Positions 34,265-43,912 are shown, counted from the stretch's first letter. The stretch: 64,000 nucleotides of DNA from Arthrobacter sp. ok362 (GCF_900102785.1 NZ_FNGC01000007.1:28466-92465); one strand, 5' to 3'. Notes: generated by a model from the sequence alone, not told the origin. Numbers and translations are program-made.

Positions 34265-34657
34265 CTACTGGCGGTCGTAGGCGGCGGCCAGCAACTGCAC
34301 GGCCTCGGCGAAACTCGCGCCCTGGGCTTTGGCGGCCGCGGCGAACTCGGCGGCGGCGGCGGACAGCGAGCTCCAGGCGGCATCGCGGGCACAGACCACG
34401 GTGCCGTTCCGTCCCCGCGTCACCACGACGCCGGCTGCCTCGAGTTCCTTGTAGGCCCGCGCCACGGTGTGCGGTGCCACGCCCAGTTCACCGGCGAGGC
34501 TCCGCACAGCCGGAAGTCTGGTGCCCGGTGCGAGCGTGCCGTTGTCGGCGCGTTCAATGACGTACAGCCGGAGCTGTTCGAAGAGCGGGACGGAACTGAC
34601 CGGATTGGTCCGCCAGGAACCGGGGAAACGCTCTCCCGCGGTGTCCGTGGGGCTCAC
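34265..34657 (-). CDS. GntR-family regulator, YtrA subfamily
   Basis: The 130-residue product has the N-terminal GntR winged helix ([39 protein letters not shown], at about residues 24-75) and only a short helical tail of about 45 residues in place of a large effector domain. This is the YtrA pattern, commonly linked to ABC transporter operons. The GTG start overlaps the stop of the upstream ABC gene (GTGA), so the regulator is made together with the exporter it probably controls. Effector unknown. Confidence 0.87.
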   Translation of the reverse strand: MSPTDTAGERFPGSWRTNPVSSVPLFEQLRLYVIERADNGTLAPGTRLPAVRSLAGELGVAPHTVARAYKELEAAGVVVTRGRNGTVVCARDAAWSSLSAAAAEFAAAAKAQGASFAEAVQLLAAAYDRQ

Positions 34658-36612
34658 TGTTCCGCCTCCTGGATGGCCGGGACCTGTTCGCGACCGGCGA
34701 ACTGCGCCTCGTACAAATCCTTGTAGAGCCCGCGCCTGGCCATCAGCCGCTGATGGGTCCCGTGTTCAACGATTCGTCCGTGGTCCATGACGAGAATTAG
34801 ATCAGCGTCCCGGACCGTGGACAAACGGTGCGCGATCACGAAGCTCGTGTGACCTTCCCGCAGCCGCTCCATCGCATGCCGGATCTGCACCTCGGTACGG
34901 CTGTCAACGGAACTCGTCGCCTCGTCCAGCACGAGGATGCTGCGCCCGGCGATCTGTGCCCGCGCGATTGAGACAAGCTGGCGCTGGCCCCGGCTCAGGG
35001 AGTCGCCGTCGTTGCCGAGTAGGGTGTTATATCCCCCGGGCAGTGCCCTGACGAAGTGGTCCACGTGGCTGGCGCGGGCCGCCGCCACGATGTCGGCGTC
35101 GGTGGCACCGGGGCGGCCGTATTCGATGTTCTCCCGGATGCTGCCAGTGAACAGCCAGGCATCCTGCAGGACGGTGCCGAAGGCGCTCCGCAGCTCGTCC
35201 CGCGGGACGGTGGCGATGTCGGTCGAGTCCACCAGGATCCGCCCGGAGTCGAGTTCGTAGAAGCGCATCAGGAGGTTTACGACGGTGGTTTTGCCTGCCC
35301 CTGTGTGTCCCACAATTGCCACAGTCTGTCCCGGCTCGACCGTGAAGGAGAGGTCCTTCACCACGGGCGTACCGGGGCTGTAACTGAAGCTGACGTGCTC
35401 GAACGTGACCTGGCCCGCCACCGCGCCCCAATTCAGTGGGGCCTGGGACGTGCGCGGGGCACGGGATTTGCGTCCGTTGGAGGATTTACGCGGGACATGG
35501 ATTTTTCGCGGGGAGGCGGCGCGATGAAGCTTGCCGGCGCCATTGGCCGAAACGGCCGGCACCGCACTGTCCGGCGGGATCTCCGGAGCGTCAAGCAGCT
35601 CAAACACGCGCTCCGCCGAGGCCAGGCAGGATTGCATGAGAGTCAGCATTCCGCCGATCTGGCCCACGGGCTGGCTGAAGAGGCGGGAGAACTGGACGAA
35701 AGCCTGAATGCCGCCGATGGTCATCGCCCCCGCCGTAACCTGGAGCGCCCCCACAACAGCCACCGCGATGTAGTTGAGGTTGGCGACAAACATCAACAGC
35801 GGCTGCACGATGCCGGACAAGTACTGGGCGCGTGTGCTCGACCGCGTGAGCTTTTCGTTGCACTCCCGGAAGCTCACCGCCGACGCCTCCTGCCGGCCGA
35901 AAGCCTTGACCACTTCATGCCCGGTGAAGATCTCTTCAAGTTGGGCGAGCAGTGCCCCAGTACTGCTCCACTGCTCCTTGAAGTGCGCCTGGGAGTGCCG
36001 GGCCACGAACACCGTGATGGCCATGGATACCGGTACCGACAGGACAGCGATCAGTGCCAGCAGCGGCGAGAGCCACAGCATCATGGCGAGTGCGGCGGAG
36101 AGCATGAGGACGGACATGATCAGCTGGTTCAGGAGCTGGTTGAGGGCCTGGGAGATATTGTCGACGTCGTTCGTGGCCCGGCTGAGCACGTCGCCGCGGC
36201 GCTGCTCCTCGAAATGGCTGGACGGCAGAACGTGGAGTTTTTGTTCCACAGAGCCGCGGAGCCCGTAGCTGAGGCGCTGCACAGCGGTGGCGGTCAGGCT
36301 GCCCTGGATCCAGCTGAACAGCGACGCACCAACGTACATGGCGGAAACGGCCAGCAGCCGCGCGGCCAACTCCTGCTCGTCGAGGGAGCCGCCCATGAAG
36401 CCCGCGACGACGACGTCGGTGGCGTCGCCCAGGACCTTCGGGGCCGCCACGTTGAGTGTCACGAACGCACAGGTGGCAGCGATGACACAGGCCATCCGCC
36501 ATTTCAGCGGCAGCAGCAGGCCAAGCAGCCGGGCGGCGGTCTGCCACTTGATGCGTTCCGGGATGCCGGGCCCCGCAGTGGTCCCGGCGCGGTGTGCCCG
36601 CCCGCGGCTCAC
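34654..36612 (-). CDS. ABC exporter subunit with canonical ATPase site
   Basis: This half-transporter (652 residues) has an N-terminal six-helix membrane domain at about residues 25-330 and a C-terminal ATPase domain. Walker A is VGHTGAGKTTVV, Walker B ILVLDEATSSVD with the catalytic Glu, and the H-loop FVIAHRLSTV is intact. The ABC signature is LSRGQ, with Gly to Arg. Between membrane and ATPase domains lies a Lys/Arg/Ser-rich insertion of about 35 residues (RKIHVPRKSSNGRKS region). Start: GTG 36612 overlapping the partner's stop (GTGA); the much longer open frame to 37590 reads the partner gene out of frame. Likely a drug or lipid exporter. Confidence 0.92.
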   Translation of the reverse strand: MSRGRAHRAGTTAGPGIPERIKWQTAARLLGLLLPLKWRMACVIAATCAFVTLNVAAPKVLGDATDVVVAGFMGGSLDEQELAARLLAVSAMYVGASLFSWIQGSLTATAVQRLSYGLRGSVEQKLHVLPSSHFEEQRRGDVLSRATNDVDNISQALNQLLNQLIMSVLMLSAALAMMLWLSPLLALIAVLSVPVSMAITVFVARHSQAHFKEQWSSTGALLAQLEEIFTGHEVVKAFGRQEASAVSFRECNEKLTRSSTRAQYLSGIVQPLLMFVANLNYIAVAVVGALQVTAGAMTIGGIQAFVQFSRLFSQPVGQIGGMLTLMQSCLASAERVFELLDAPEIPPDSAVPAVSANGAGKLHRAASPRKIHVPRKSSNGRKSRAPRTSQAPLNWGAVAGQVTFEHVSFSYSPGTPVVKDLSFTVEPGQTVAIVGHTGAGKTTVVNLLMRFYELDSGRILVDSTDIATVPRDELRSAFGTVLQDAWLFTGSIRENIEYGRPGATDADIVAAARASHVDHFVRALPGGYNTLLGNDGDSLSRGQRQLVSIARAQIAGRSILVLDEATSSVDSRTEVQIRHAMERLREGHTSFVIAHRLSTVRDADLILVMDHGRIVEHGTHQRLMARRGLYKDLYEAQFAGREQVPAIQEAEQ

Positions 36613-38360
36613 GGGGTTTCCTCCAGCACCAGCTGGGAATCGGCAATTTCCTGGTAGCTGGGCGATGACTCCATGAGTTCGCTGTGCGTTCCCTGCGCGA
36701 CGACGCGGCCGTCCTCCAATACGAGGATCAGCCCGGCGTCCACGATTGTTGACACCCGTTCGGCCACGATCAGCACGGTCGCCGAGCACAACAGGGGCTC
36801 GATGGCCGCGCGGAGCCTGACGTCGGTCCCGTAGTCCAGGGCCGAGAAGCTGTCGTCGAACAGGTAGACGGGGGCATTCTTGAGCAGTGCCCGCGCGATG
36901 CACAGGCGTTGCCGTTCGCCGCCGGAGAAGTTGGTGCCGCCCTGGCTCACGGGCGCTTCGAGTCCTAGCGGCAGAGCGCGGACAAAGTCGGCGGCCTGGG
37001 CGGCCTCGAGCGCCTGCCACAATTCGGGCTCGTCCGCGGCGGCCGAGCCGAACCGGAGGTTTTCCGCGACCGTGCCCGTAAAGAGATAGGACTGCTGCGG
37101 GACCACTGCGATCAGGTCCCGCAGGACCTCCAGCCGCATGGCCCGCACGTTGTGCCCGCCGATGCTGATCCCGCCGGCGCTCGCGTCGAGGAAGCGGGGA
37201 AGCAGGTTCAGGAGCGTCGACTTGCCGCTGCCGGTCGCGCCGATGATCGCCGTCGTGGTCCCGGTCCTGGCGGTGAACGAGATGCCGTCCAGCACCGGCG
37301 CTTCGGCGCCGGGATAGGCGAAGGACACGTTCCTGAATTCGACAGTGCTGCCGGAGTGTGCCGTCGTGCCGGCAGGAGCGGTGCCGGCGGGAGTGGTCGG
37401 ATCCGCGATGGCCGGTTCCGTGTCCAGCACCTCGCGGATCCGTTCCGCGCACGCCGCCGCCCGCGGGGCGGTCATGAAGACGTACATCGCCATCATGATG
37501 GCAATCAGGATTTGCAGGATGTAGGCGATGAACGCCGTCAGCGCCCCCAGCCGCATTTCGCCGGAGTCGATCCGGTGGCCGCCAAACCACACCACGAACA
37601 CGGAAGACAGGTTGACCACGAACATGATCATCGGCATCATGGCGGCGACCAGGAGGGCGGATTTCAGATTGTTCCGGGTGAGGTCCTTGTTGGCTTCATC
37701 GAAGCGGCGGATTTCGTGGTCTTGCCGGACGAAGCCGCGGATGACATTCGCGCCGATGATCTGTTCACGCAGCACCCGGCCGATCCGGTCGAGGAGCCCC
37801 TGGCCCTGGCGGTACAGCGGAATCAGGCGGCGCACGATCACGGTCATTATCACCGTGAGGACCGGGATCACCACGACGACGATCCAGGACAGCACCACGT
37901 CCTGGTGCACGGCCAGCACGATGCCGCCGATGAAGATCGCTGGTGCAGCAATCAGCATGATGAAAATCAGGATGGCGAGGTTTTGGATCTGGGCGACGTC
38001 GTTGGTGGCCCGGGTGACGAGGCTGGGGGCACCGAAAACGCTGACCTCCTGGGAGGAGAAGGACTGCACCTTCGCGAAAAGTTCCTGCCGCAACTGGCCG
38101 CCCATCTCCATGGCGACGACGGAGCCCAGATATCCGGCCGCGATGGCCGTGATCACCTGAACGGCGGCGATTCCGGCCATCCAGCCGCCGAGATGGAGGA
38201 TTTCCCCTTTGTCCCCGGCGATGATGCCGTCGTCGATGATCGCGGCGTTCAGGGTGGGCAGGAGCAGGTTGGCCGTGGCTTGGACGAGCTGCAGCACAAC
38301 GATGGCCAGCACGCTCCCTTTATGCGCGGACAGCAGCCGCGACATCAGGCCTATAAGCAC
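36609..38360 (-). CDS. ABC exporter subunit with degenerate ATPase site
   Basis: The first gene of the exporter operon encodes 583 residues: six membrane helices (about 15-310) and an ATPase domain. Walker A is IIGATGSGKSTLL and the signature FSGGERQRL. The catalytic Glu after Walker B is Asp (VYLFDDSFSALD) and the H-loop His is Glu (LIVAERVSTI). Such changes mark the non-hydrolysing half of heterodimeric exporters (TM287/288, BmrCD type). Together with the LSRGQ signature of the partner, this defines one degenerate and one active site. Start: GTG 38360 with GGAGG upstream. Substrate unknown. Confidence 0.92.
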   Translation of the reverse strand: MLIGLMSRLLSAHKGSVLAIVVLQLVQATANLLLPTLNAAIIDDGIIAGDKGEILHLGGWMAGIAAVQVITAIAAGYLGSVVAMEMGGQLRQELFAKVQSFSSQEVSVFGAPSLVTRATNDVAQIQNLAILIFIMLIAAPAIFIGGIVLAVHQDVVLSWIVVVVIPVLTVIMTVIVRRLIPLYRQGQGLLDRIGRVLREQIIGANVIRGFVRQDHEIRRFDEANKDLTRNNLKSALLVAAMMPMIMFVVNLSSVFVVWFGGHRIDSGEMRLGALTAFIAYILQILIAIMMAMYVFMTAPRAAACAERIREVLDTEPAIADPTTPAGTAPAGTTAHSGSTVEFRNVSFAYPGAEAPVLDGISFTARTGTTTAIIGATGSGKSTLLNLLPRFLDASAGGISIGGHNVRAMRLEVLRDLIAVVPQQSYLFTGTVAENLRFGSAAADEPELWQALEAAQAADFVRALPLGLEAPVSQGGTNFSGGERQRLCIARALLKNAPVYLFDDSFSALDYGTDVRLRAAIEPLLCSATVLIVAERVSTIVDAGLILVLEDGRVVAQGTHSELMESSPSYQEIADSQLVLEETP

Positions 38361-38479
38361 CGAACCTCCATTACTAGCCCAGGGCCCGGAATGGAATCAG
38401 CCTAACGGCCGCCCCCATACCGCCACGTCATTGTAAGCCCCATTCCGGAGTGCTTCGTGTCATACGGCAGACACGCCGC

Positions 38480-39259
38480 TCACCCGGTTTTTTGCGCCAC
38501 CGCGAACGTGCGGCGGAACGGGAAGACGGTCCCGTGCCGGCCCGCGGGATACGCATTGTCCAGCCGCGCCGAATATTCGGCCTCGAACTCCCTGGCCTCG
38601 TCCTCGGGGAGGGCCGCGAGGACCGGTCTGAGTCCAGTGCCCCGGACCCACTCCAAAACGGGGTGGGCGCCAGGGAGCAGCTGAAGGTAGGTGGTCTCCC
38701 AGGCGTCGGCGGCGCAACCGGCGTCGAGCATGATCTCCAGGTATTCCGCCGCCTCCCCCACCACGTCCTCGTGCCGCAGGACCCCCGCGAGCCGGCCCGC
38801 CCAGGCCGGGGACTCGGCCAGTTCCCGCATCAGACTATGGGACGGGGCGTTGAAGTTCCCCGGCACCTGAAGCGCGAACCAGGCACCCGGCTTGAGGGCA
38901 TCGAGCCACGCGGGGAGCAGCTTTCGGTGGCCGGGCACCCACTGCAATGCGGCGTTGGTGACCACCACGTCTGTGTCTCCGGACGGCAGCCAGTGCGCGA
39001 TGTCGGCCAGTTCGTAGGAGAGATTGGCCGCCGCGGCGGCGTAGTCCTTTGAGGTGGCCAGCATTTCCGGCGAAGTATCCAGGCCCACCACCTGGGCGCC
39101 CGGCCACCGGTCCGCGAGCGTCGCGGTCAGGTTGCCGGGACCGCATCCGAGATCCACGACGTGCCGCGGGGCTTCGGCATGAATCCGCCCCGTCAGGTCA
39201 AAAAATGGCCTGTCCCGGTAGTCCCCGAACTGCACGTATTTCTCGGGATCCCACTTCAT
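38480..39259 (-). CDS. tam: trans-aconitate 2-methyltransferase-like SAM enzyme
   Basis: Tam methylates trans-aconitate, a by-product that inhibits aconitase. The 259-residue product starts MKWDPEKYVQFGDYRDRPF, typical of Tam, and has the SAM motif VVDLGCGPGNLTATLA, the acidic VVGLDTSPEML and TNAALQWVPGH. Start: ATG 39259 with GGAGG upstream; an ATG seven codons earlier is less well placed. It is divergent from the helicase gene. The Tam assignment rests on the N-terminal block and length; another small carboxylate could be the acceptor. Confidence 0.82.
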   Translation of the reverse strand: MKWDPEKYVQFGDYRDRPFFDLTGRIHAEAPRHVVDLGCGPGNLTATLADRWPGAQVVGLDTSPEMLATSKDYAAAAANLSYELADIAHWLPSGDTDVVVTNAALQWVPGHRKLLPAWLDALKPGAWFALQVPGNFNAPSHSLMRELAESPAWAGRLAGVLRHEDVVGEAAEYLEIMLDAGCAADAWETTYLQLLPGAHPVLEWVRGTGLRPVLAALPEDEAREFEAEYSARLDNAYPAGRHGTVFPFRRTFAVAQKTG

Positions 39260-39387
39260 GGCGCCTCCAGTTCCCGGCATGTCGTCCTAACCGAAGCCTA
39301 GCCCCGCCCCGTAGGCCAGCCAAGGAGGCACCCGTTCGCCGCGTGCGGCGCAGGCTCCCGCCGGTGCCGCACGCACTACGCGGGCAC

Positions 39388-39393
39388 TAAGCT
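39388..39393 (+). promoter_or_regulatory. -10 box for the helicase gene
   Basis: TAAGCT ends 8 nt before the ATG at 39402. No Shine-Dalgarno is visible, so a leaderless or nearly leaderless transcript is likely. Confidence 0.4.
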
Positions 39394-39401
39394 GGACAGC
39401 A

Positions 39402-41948
39402 ATGAAACTCGTTGATCAGCTCCCCGCCCCGGCCGCCCGAGTCCCCGGCAGGACGGCCCTGGACCCGGACGAGCTCTACACCCGGTTTGTCGAGTGGACC
39501 GAGACCCGCGGCCTTGCACTCTACACCGCCCAGGATGAGGCCATCATGGAGCTGGCGGCCGGTTCCAACGTCATCCTGGCCACGCCGACCGGATCCGGGA
39601 AATCCCTTGTGGCCATCGCCGCGCACTTCCAGGCCATGGCCCGCGGGCAGCGCAGCTACTACACCGCCCCGATCAAGGCCCTCGTCTCGGAAAAGTTTTT
39701 CGCGCTCTGCGAGATCTTCGGTGCCGACAACGTCGGCATGATCACCGGCGACTCCGGCGTCAACCAGGATGCCCCGATCATCTGCTGCACCGCCGAAATC
39801 CTGGCCAACATCGCGCTGCGTGAAGGTTCGGAGGCCCAACTTGGGGCCGTCATCATGGACGAGTTCCACTTCTACTCGGACCCGCAGCGCGGCTGGGCCT
39901 GGCAGGTGCCGTTGCTTGAACTGCCCCAGGCGCAGTTCCTGCTGATGTCAGCGACTCTCGGCGATGTCAGCCGTTTCGAGGACGGGCTCCGCGAACTGAC
40001 GGGCCGCGCGACGACGACCGTCAGTTCCGCGGAACGTCCCATTCCGCTGCACTACTACTACGAGCAGACCCCGGTCCACGAGACCCTTGAGGAGCTGCTC
40101 GCCACCAAGCAGGTCCCGGTCTACGTGGTCCACTTCAGCCAGGTCGAAGCGATCGACCGGGCCCAGAACCTGATGAGCATCAACGTCTGCACCCGCGAGG
40201 AAAAAGACAAGATTGCCGAGCTCATCGCCGGGTTCCGCTTCGCCGCGGGCTTTGGCAAAACCCTCAACCGGCTGGTCCGGCACGGCATCGGCGTCCACCA
40301 TGCCGGGATGCTGCCGAAGTACCGCCGGCTGGTCGAACAGCTTGCCCAGGCCGGCCTGCTGAAGGTCATCTGCGGCACGGACACCCTCGGGGTGGGCATC
40401 AACGTGCCCATCCGCACCGTGCTGCTCACGGCCCTGAGCAAGTACGACGGTGTCCGCACCCGGCTGCTGAACTCCCGCGAATTCCACCAGATCGCCGGAC
40501 GCGCCGGACGCGCCGGCTATGACACCGCCGGAACCGTGGTGGTCCAGGCCCCGGAGCACGTGACCGAAAACGTGAAGGCGATGGCCAAGGCCACGGCCAA
40601 GTTCGGCGACGACCAGAAGAAGCTGCGCCAGGTGGTCAAGAAGAAGCCCCCGGAGGGTTTCGTGTCTTGGGGTGAACCGACGTACAAGCGGCTGGTCGAG
40701 TCTGTTCCGGATCCCCTCACATCGAGTTTCACCGTGACGCACGCGATGCTGATGAACCTCATGGAACGCCCCGGCGACCCGTTCCAGGCCGGCCGCCGCC
40801 TGCTCACCGAAAACCACGAGACCCGTCCGGCCCAATTGCGGCTCATGAAGAAGGCCCTCGGAATCTACCGCGAACTGCTCGCTGCCGGCGTCGTGGAGCG
40901 GATCCCGCCGGCAGAGCAGGGAGCCGACGGCCGCACGGTCCGGCTCACCGTCCACCTGCAGGCCAACTTTGCCCTCAACCAGCCCCTGTCCCCGTTCGCC
41001 CTCGCCGCGTTGGAACTGCTGGACCCGGAGTCCCCGTCGTACGCCCTGGACGTTGTGTCCGTGATCGAGGCGACCCTGGAGAAGCCGCGCCAGATCCTGT
41101 CGGCACAGCAGAAGAAGGCGCGCGGCGAAGCCATCGCGGCGATGAAGGCCGACGGCATCGAGTACGACCAGAGGATGGCGATGCTCGAGGAGGTCACCTA
41201 CCCGCAGCCGCTCGCGGAGATCCTCGGCGAGGCCTTCGATGTCTACCGCAAGGCCGCGCCGTGGGTCGGCGACTTCGAGCTCGCGCCCAAGTCAGTGGTC
41301 CGGGACATGTACGAGCGCGCCATGAACTTCGGCGAATTCGTCCAGTTCTACGGCCTGGCCCGCTCGGAGGGGATCGTGCTGCGCTACCTCGCCGACGGTT
41401 TCAAGGCGCTCCGCCAAACGGTCCCGCAGGATGCCCTCCGGGAGGACCTCGAGGACCTCATCGCGTGGCTGGGCGAACTGGTCCGCCAGGTGGACTCCAG
41501 CCTGCTCGATGAATGGGAGGAACTAACGTCCGGCGCTGCGCCCACACCGCACGACGCTCCCCCGCCCCCGCCGCCGTCGCTGACCTCCAACATCCGGGCC
41601 TTCCGGGTGATGGTGCGCAACGAGATGTTCCGCCGGGTGGAGCTGTTCGCCGATGAGGCCGCCAGCGACTTGGGCGAGCTCGACGCCGGTTCCGGCTGGG
41701 ACGCGGAGCGCTGGGAGGATGCCCTGGATGACTACTTCGACGAACACAACGACATCGGCACCGGCCCGGACGCCCGCGGCCCCGGGCTGCTGATCATCAC
41801 CGAGGAACCCGGCGTATGGAAGGTCCGGCAGATCTTCGATGACCCGGCCCGCCACCACGACTGGGGCATCTCCGCCGAGGTCGATCTGGCGGCCTCGGAC
41901 GAGTCCGGGACCGCCGTCGTCCGCGTCACGGACGTCAACCGGCTCTAG
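39402..41948 (+). CDS. DEAD/DEAH-box helicase with DUF3516 C-terminus
   Basis: This is a superfamily 2 helicase of the Ski2/HelY-like group, 848 residues. Motif I is ATPTGSGKSL near residue 60, motif II IMDEFHFY near 150, motif III LLMSATLGD, and motifs V/VI are CGTDTLGVGINVPIRTV and QIAGRAGRAGYD. The C-terminal 400 residues match what I know of the actinobacterial DUF3516 family (inference from overall layout); it lacks the arch domain of true Mtr4. The Ski2-like layout suggests an RNA substrate. A leaderless -10 box precedes it. No partner gene is evident nearby. Confidence 0.87.
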   Translation: MKLVDQLPAPAARVPGRTALDPDELYTRFVEWTETRGLALYTAQDEAIMELAAGSNVILATPTGSGKSLVAIAAHFQAMARGQRSYYTAPIKALVSEKFFALCEIFGADNVGMITGDSGVNQDAPIICCTAEILANIALREGSEAQLGAVIMDEFHFYSDPQRGWAWQVPLLELPQAQFLLMSATLGDVSRFEDGLRELTGRATTTVSSAERPIPLHYYYEQTPVHETLEELLATKQVPVYVVHFSQVEAIDRAQNLMSINVCTREEKDKIAELIAGFRFAAGFGKTLNRLVRHGIGVHHAGMLPKYRRLVEQLAQAGLLKVICGTDTLGVGINVPIRTVLLTALSKYDGVRTRLLNSREFHQIAGRAGRAGYDTAGTVVVQAPEHVTENVKAMAKATAKFGDDQKKLRQVVKKKPPEGFVSWGEPTYKRLVESVPDPLTSSFTVTHAMLMNLMERPGDPFQAGRRLLTENHETRPAQLRLMKKALGIYRELLAAGVVERIPPAEQGADGRTVRLTVHLQANFALNQPLSPFALAALELLDPESPSYALDVVSVIEATLEKPRQILSAQQKKARGEAIAAMKADGIEYDQRMAMLEEVTYPQPLAEILGEAFDVYRKAAPWVGDFELAPKSVVRDMYERAMNFGEFVQFYGLARSEGIVLRYLADGFKALRQTVPQDALREDLEDLIAWLGELVRQVDSSLLDEWEELTSGAAPTPHDAPPPPPPSLTSNIRAFRVMVRNEMFRRVELFADEAASDLGELDAGSGWDAERWEDALDDYFDEHNDIGTGPDARGPGLLIITEEPGVWKVRQIFDDPARHHDWGISAEVDLAASDESGTAVVRVTDVNRL

Positions 41949-41985
41949 CGGGCGGCGCCGGCCCGGGGACGGTTCGCGCCGCGGG

Positions 41986-41991
41986 TAAACT
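41986..41991 (+). promoter_or_regulatory. -10 box for leaderless GNAT transcript
   Basis: TAAACT ends 6 nt before the ATG at 41998, consistent with transcription starting on the ATG. Confidence 0.5.
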
Positions 41992-41997
41992 CGAATA

Positions 41998-42534
41998 ATG
42001 AGTGTAATCCGGCCTGCCGCACCGCATGACGTCCCTGCCATCCTGCAGATGATCCACGACCTCGCCCTCTACGAGAAGGAACCGGACGCCGTCCGGAACA
42101 CCCCCGAGCTGCTCGCCGAAGTCCTCTTCGGCGAGAATCCGAGGGTCTTCGCCACCATGGCGGAGAACGCGGCCGGCGAGGTGCGGGGCTTCGCCCTCTG
42201 GTTCCTGAACTACTCCACGTGGGAAGGCGTCCACGGGATCTACTTGGAGGACCTCTACGTCAGGCCGGACGCCCGCGGCGAGGGCCACGGCAAAGCACTC
42301 CTGCAGCACCTGGCCGCGACCGCCGTGGACCGCGGCTACGCGCGCGTCGAATGGAGTGTCCTGGACTGGAACGAGCCCTCCATCAACTTCTACAAGAACC
42401 TTGGCGCTGCGCCGATGGAGGAATGGTCCACCTTCCGCCTCGCCGGCGCTGCGCTGGAGGCTTTCGGCGCTCCCCGGCCAGTTTCCGGCGCCGGTTCCTC
42501 CGCCGACACCCGCGAGGCGGCCGCCCGTGGCTGA
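41998..42534 (+). CDS. GNAT N-acetyltransferase (diamine acetyltransferase-like)
   Basis: The 178-residue product has the GNAT acetyl-CoA loop VRPDARGEGHGKALLQHL near residue 88 and the following YARVEWSVLDWNEPSINFYKNLGA. The second block, with WNxPSIxFYxxLGA, is typical of the spermidine/spermine acetyltransferase-like subgroup (SSAT), which also acetylates thialysine and other small amines. Substrate cannot be fixed by sequence. It starts without a ribosome-binding site behind a TAAACT box, and its end overlaps the start of the next gene, so the two are co-transcribed. Confidence 0.85.
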   Translation: MSVIRPAAPHDVPAILQMIHDLALYEKEPDAVRNTPELLAEVLFGENPRVFATMAENAAGEVRGFALWFLNYSTWEGVHGIYLEDLYVRPDARGEGHGKALLQHLAATAVDRGYARVEWSVLDWNEPSINFYKNLGAAPMEEWSTFRLAGAALEAFGAPRPVSGAGSSADTREAAARG

Positions 42535-43912
42535 TCTTCCGCTGACGGGGCTCATGGGCGCCTCCCTCCTGGAGACTGCGTCCAGCGGCCGGCACAAAGT
42601 CCGGCACAGCGTCCGGGCACGCCACTCCTACCGCGGAATGCGGACCGCTGAACACTACTTCCAGGTCCCTTTGGACCACTTCAGCGAGGCGGGGCGCCGA
42701 GGTGAGACCATCTCGGTGTTCGCTCGCGAGTACGTGTCCACGGAGCACAGCGAGGAAGAGGCCGCCGAGCTCCCCTGGCTGCTCTTTCTGCAGGGCGGTC
42801 CCGGCGGGCGCGGCAACCGGTTCCCGTCCCTGGGCGGCTGGAGCAAGGCCGCCGCGAGGGACTTCCGGATCCTCATGCTTGACCAGCGCGGCACCGGCCT
42901 GTCCTCGGCCGTGGACCGCAAGACACTGCCTCTGCGCGGCACCGACGTGGAACAGGCCCACTACCTGACGCACTTCCGCGCCGACTCGATCGTCGCCGAC
43001 GCCGAGGCCATCCGGGCGGCCCTCGGCTCCACCCCGTGGACCATCTACGGCCAGAGCTACGGCGGATTCTGCGCGCTCAGCTACCTGTCCTTCGCCCCCG
43101 AGGGGCTGCGCGAAGTGCTCGTGACCGGCGGCCTGGCCCCGCTGGGCGGCTCCGCGGACCGCGTGTACCGCGCGACGTTTCAGCGGGTCGCGGCCCGGAA
43201 CGCCGAATACTTCGACTGGTACCCCGAGGACCGGGCCGCCATCTCCCGGATCGCCAGGCACCTGCGGGACACGGAGGAGTTCCTGCCCGACGGCGGCCGG
43301 CTCACCGTGGAACGGTTCCAGATGGTGGGCTCGTTCCTGGGCGGCAACACCCGGGTGGACGCGCTGCACCACCTGCTCGAAGACGCTTTCGTGGCCACAC
43401 CCGACGGCGACCGCCTCTCGGACGCCTTCCTGGAACAGGTCCGGGGCCTCGTTTCCCGGGCAGCCAACCCCTTGTACGCGCTGATGCACGAGTCCATTTA
43501 CGGCCAGGACGGCGCCACCAACTGGGCCGCCTGGCGCGTGCTGAAGGAATTCCCGGAGTTCCGCCCCGACGCCGGCGAACCGCTCCTGACAGGGGAAATG
43601 GTGTACCCCTGGTACTTCGAGCAGGACCCGGCCCTGCGCCCGCTGCAGGACGTGGCCCGGCTCCTCGCCGAAAAGGACGACTGGGCCCCGCTCTACGATC
43701 CGGAGCAGCTGGCGCTGAACACCGTGCCCGTCGCCGCGGCCGTCTACACCGACGACATCTACGTGGACCGTGAGCTATCCCTGGAAACAGCGGCCGCCGT
43801 CCGGGGCCTGCACGTGTGGGAGTCCGACGAGTTCCACCACGACGGGATCGCGGACGACGGCGAGGCGATCTTCGGCCGCCTGCTCGGAATGGCCCGCTCC
43901 GCCCGACGCTGA
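42527..43912 (+). CDS. proline iminopeptidase-like alpha/beta hydrolase (S33 family)
   Basis: The 461-residue product has the S33 layout: oxyanion loop LQGGPGGRG, then LDQRGTGLS, and the nucleophile Ser in YGQSYGGFCALSYL at about residue 177. A large helical lid follows, and a likely catalytic His lies near the C-terminus in DEFHHDGI. Prolyl aminopeptidases of this kind release N-terminal proline from peptides. No signal peptide is visible, so it is probably cytoplasmic. Start: GTG 42527, overlapping the GNAT stop; an ATG nine codons on is possible. Confidence 0.88.
   Translation: MADLPLTGLMGASLLETASSGRHKVRHSVRARHSYRGMRTAEHYFQVPLDHFSEAGRRGETISVFAREYVSTEHSEEEAAELPWLLFLQGGPGGRGNRFPSLGGWSKAAARDFRILMLDQRGTGLSSAVDRKTLPLRGTDVEQAHYLTHFRADSIVADAEAIRAALGSTPWTIYGQSYGGFCALSYLSFAPEGLREVLVTGGLAPLGGSADRVYRATFQRVAARNAEYFDWYPEDRAAISRIARHLRDTEEFLPDGGRLTVERFQMVGSFLGGNTRVDALHHLLEDAFVATPDGDRLSDAFLEQVRGLVSRAANPLYALMHESIYGQDGATNWAAWRVLKEFPEFRPDAGEPLLTGEMVYPWYFEQDPALRPLQDVARLLAEKDDWAPLYDPEQLALNTVPVAAAVYTDDIYVDRELSLETAAAVRGLHVWESDEFHHDGIADDGEAIFGRLLGMARSARR

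Noticed and set aside
36613..37590. N-terminal extension of the second ABC subunit in a continuous frame
   Set aside because: The extra sequence is the first ABC subunit read in the wrong frame; the GTG at 36612 overlapping the upstream stop is the real start.
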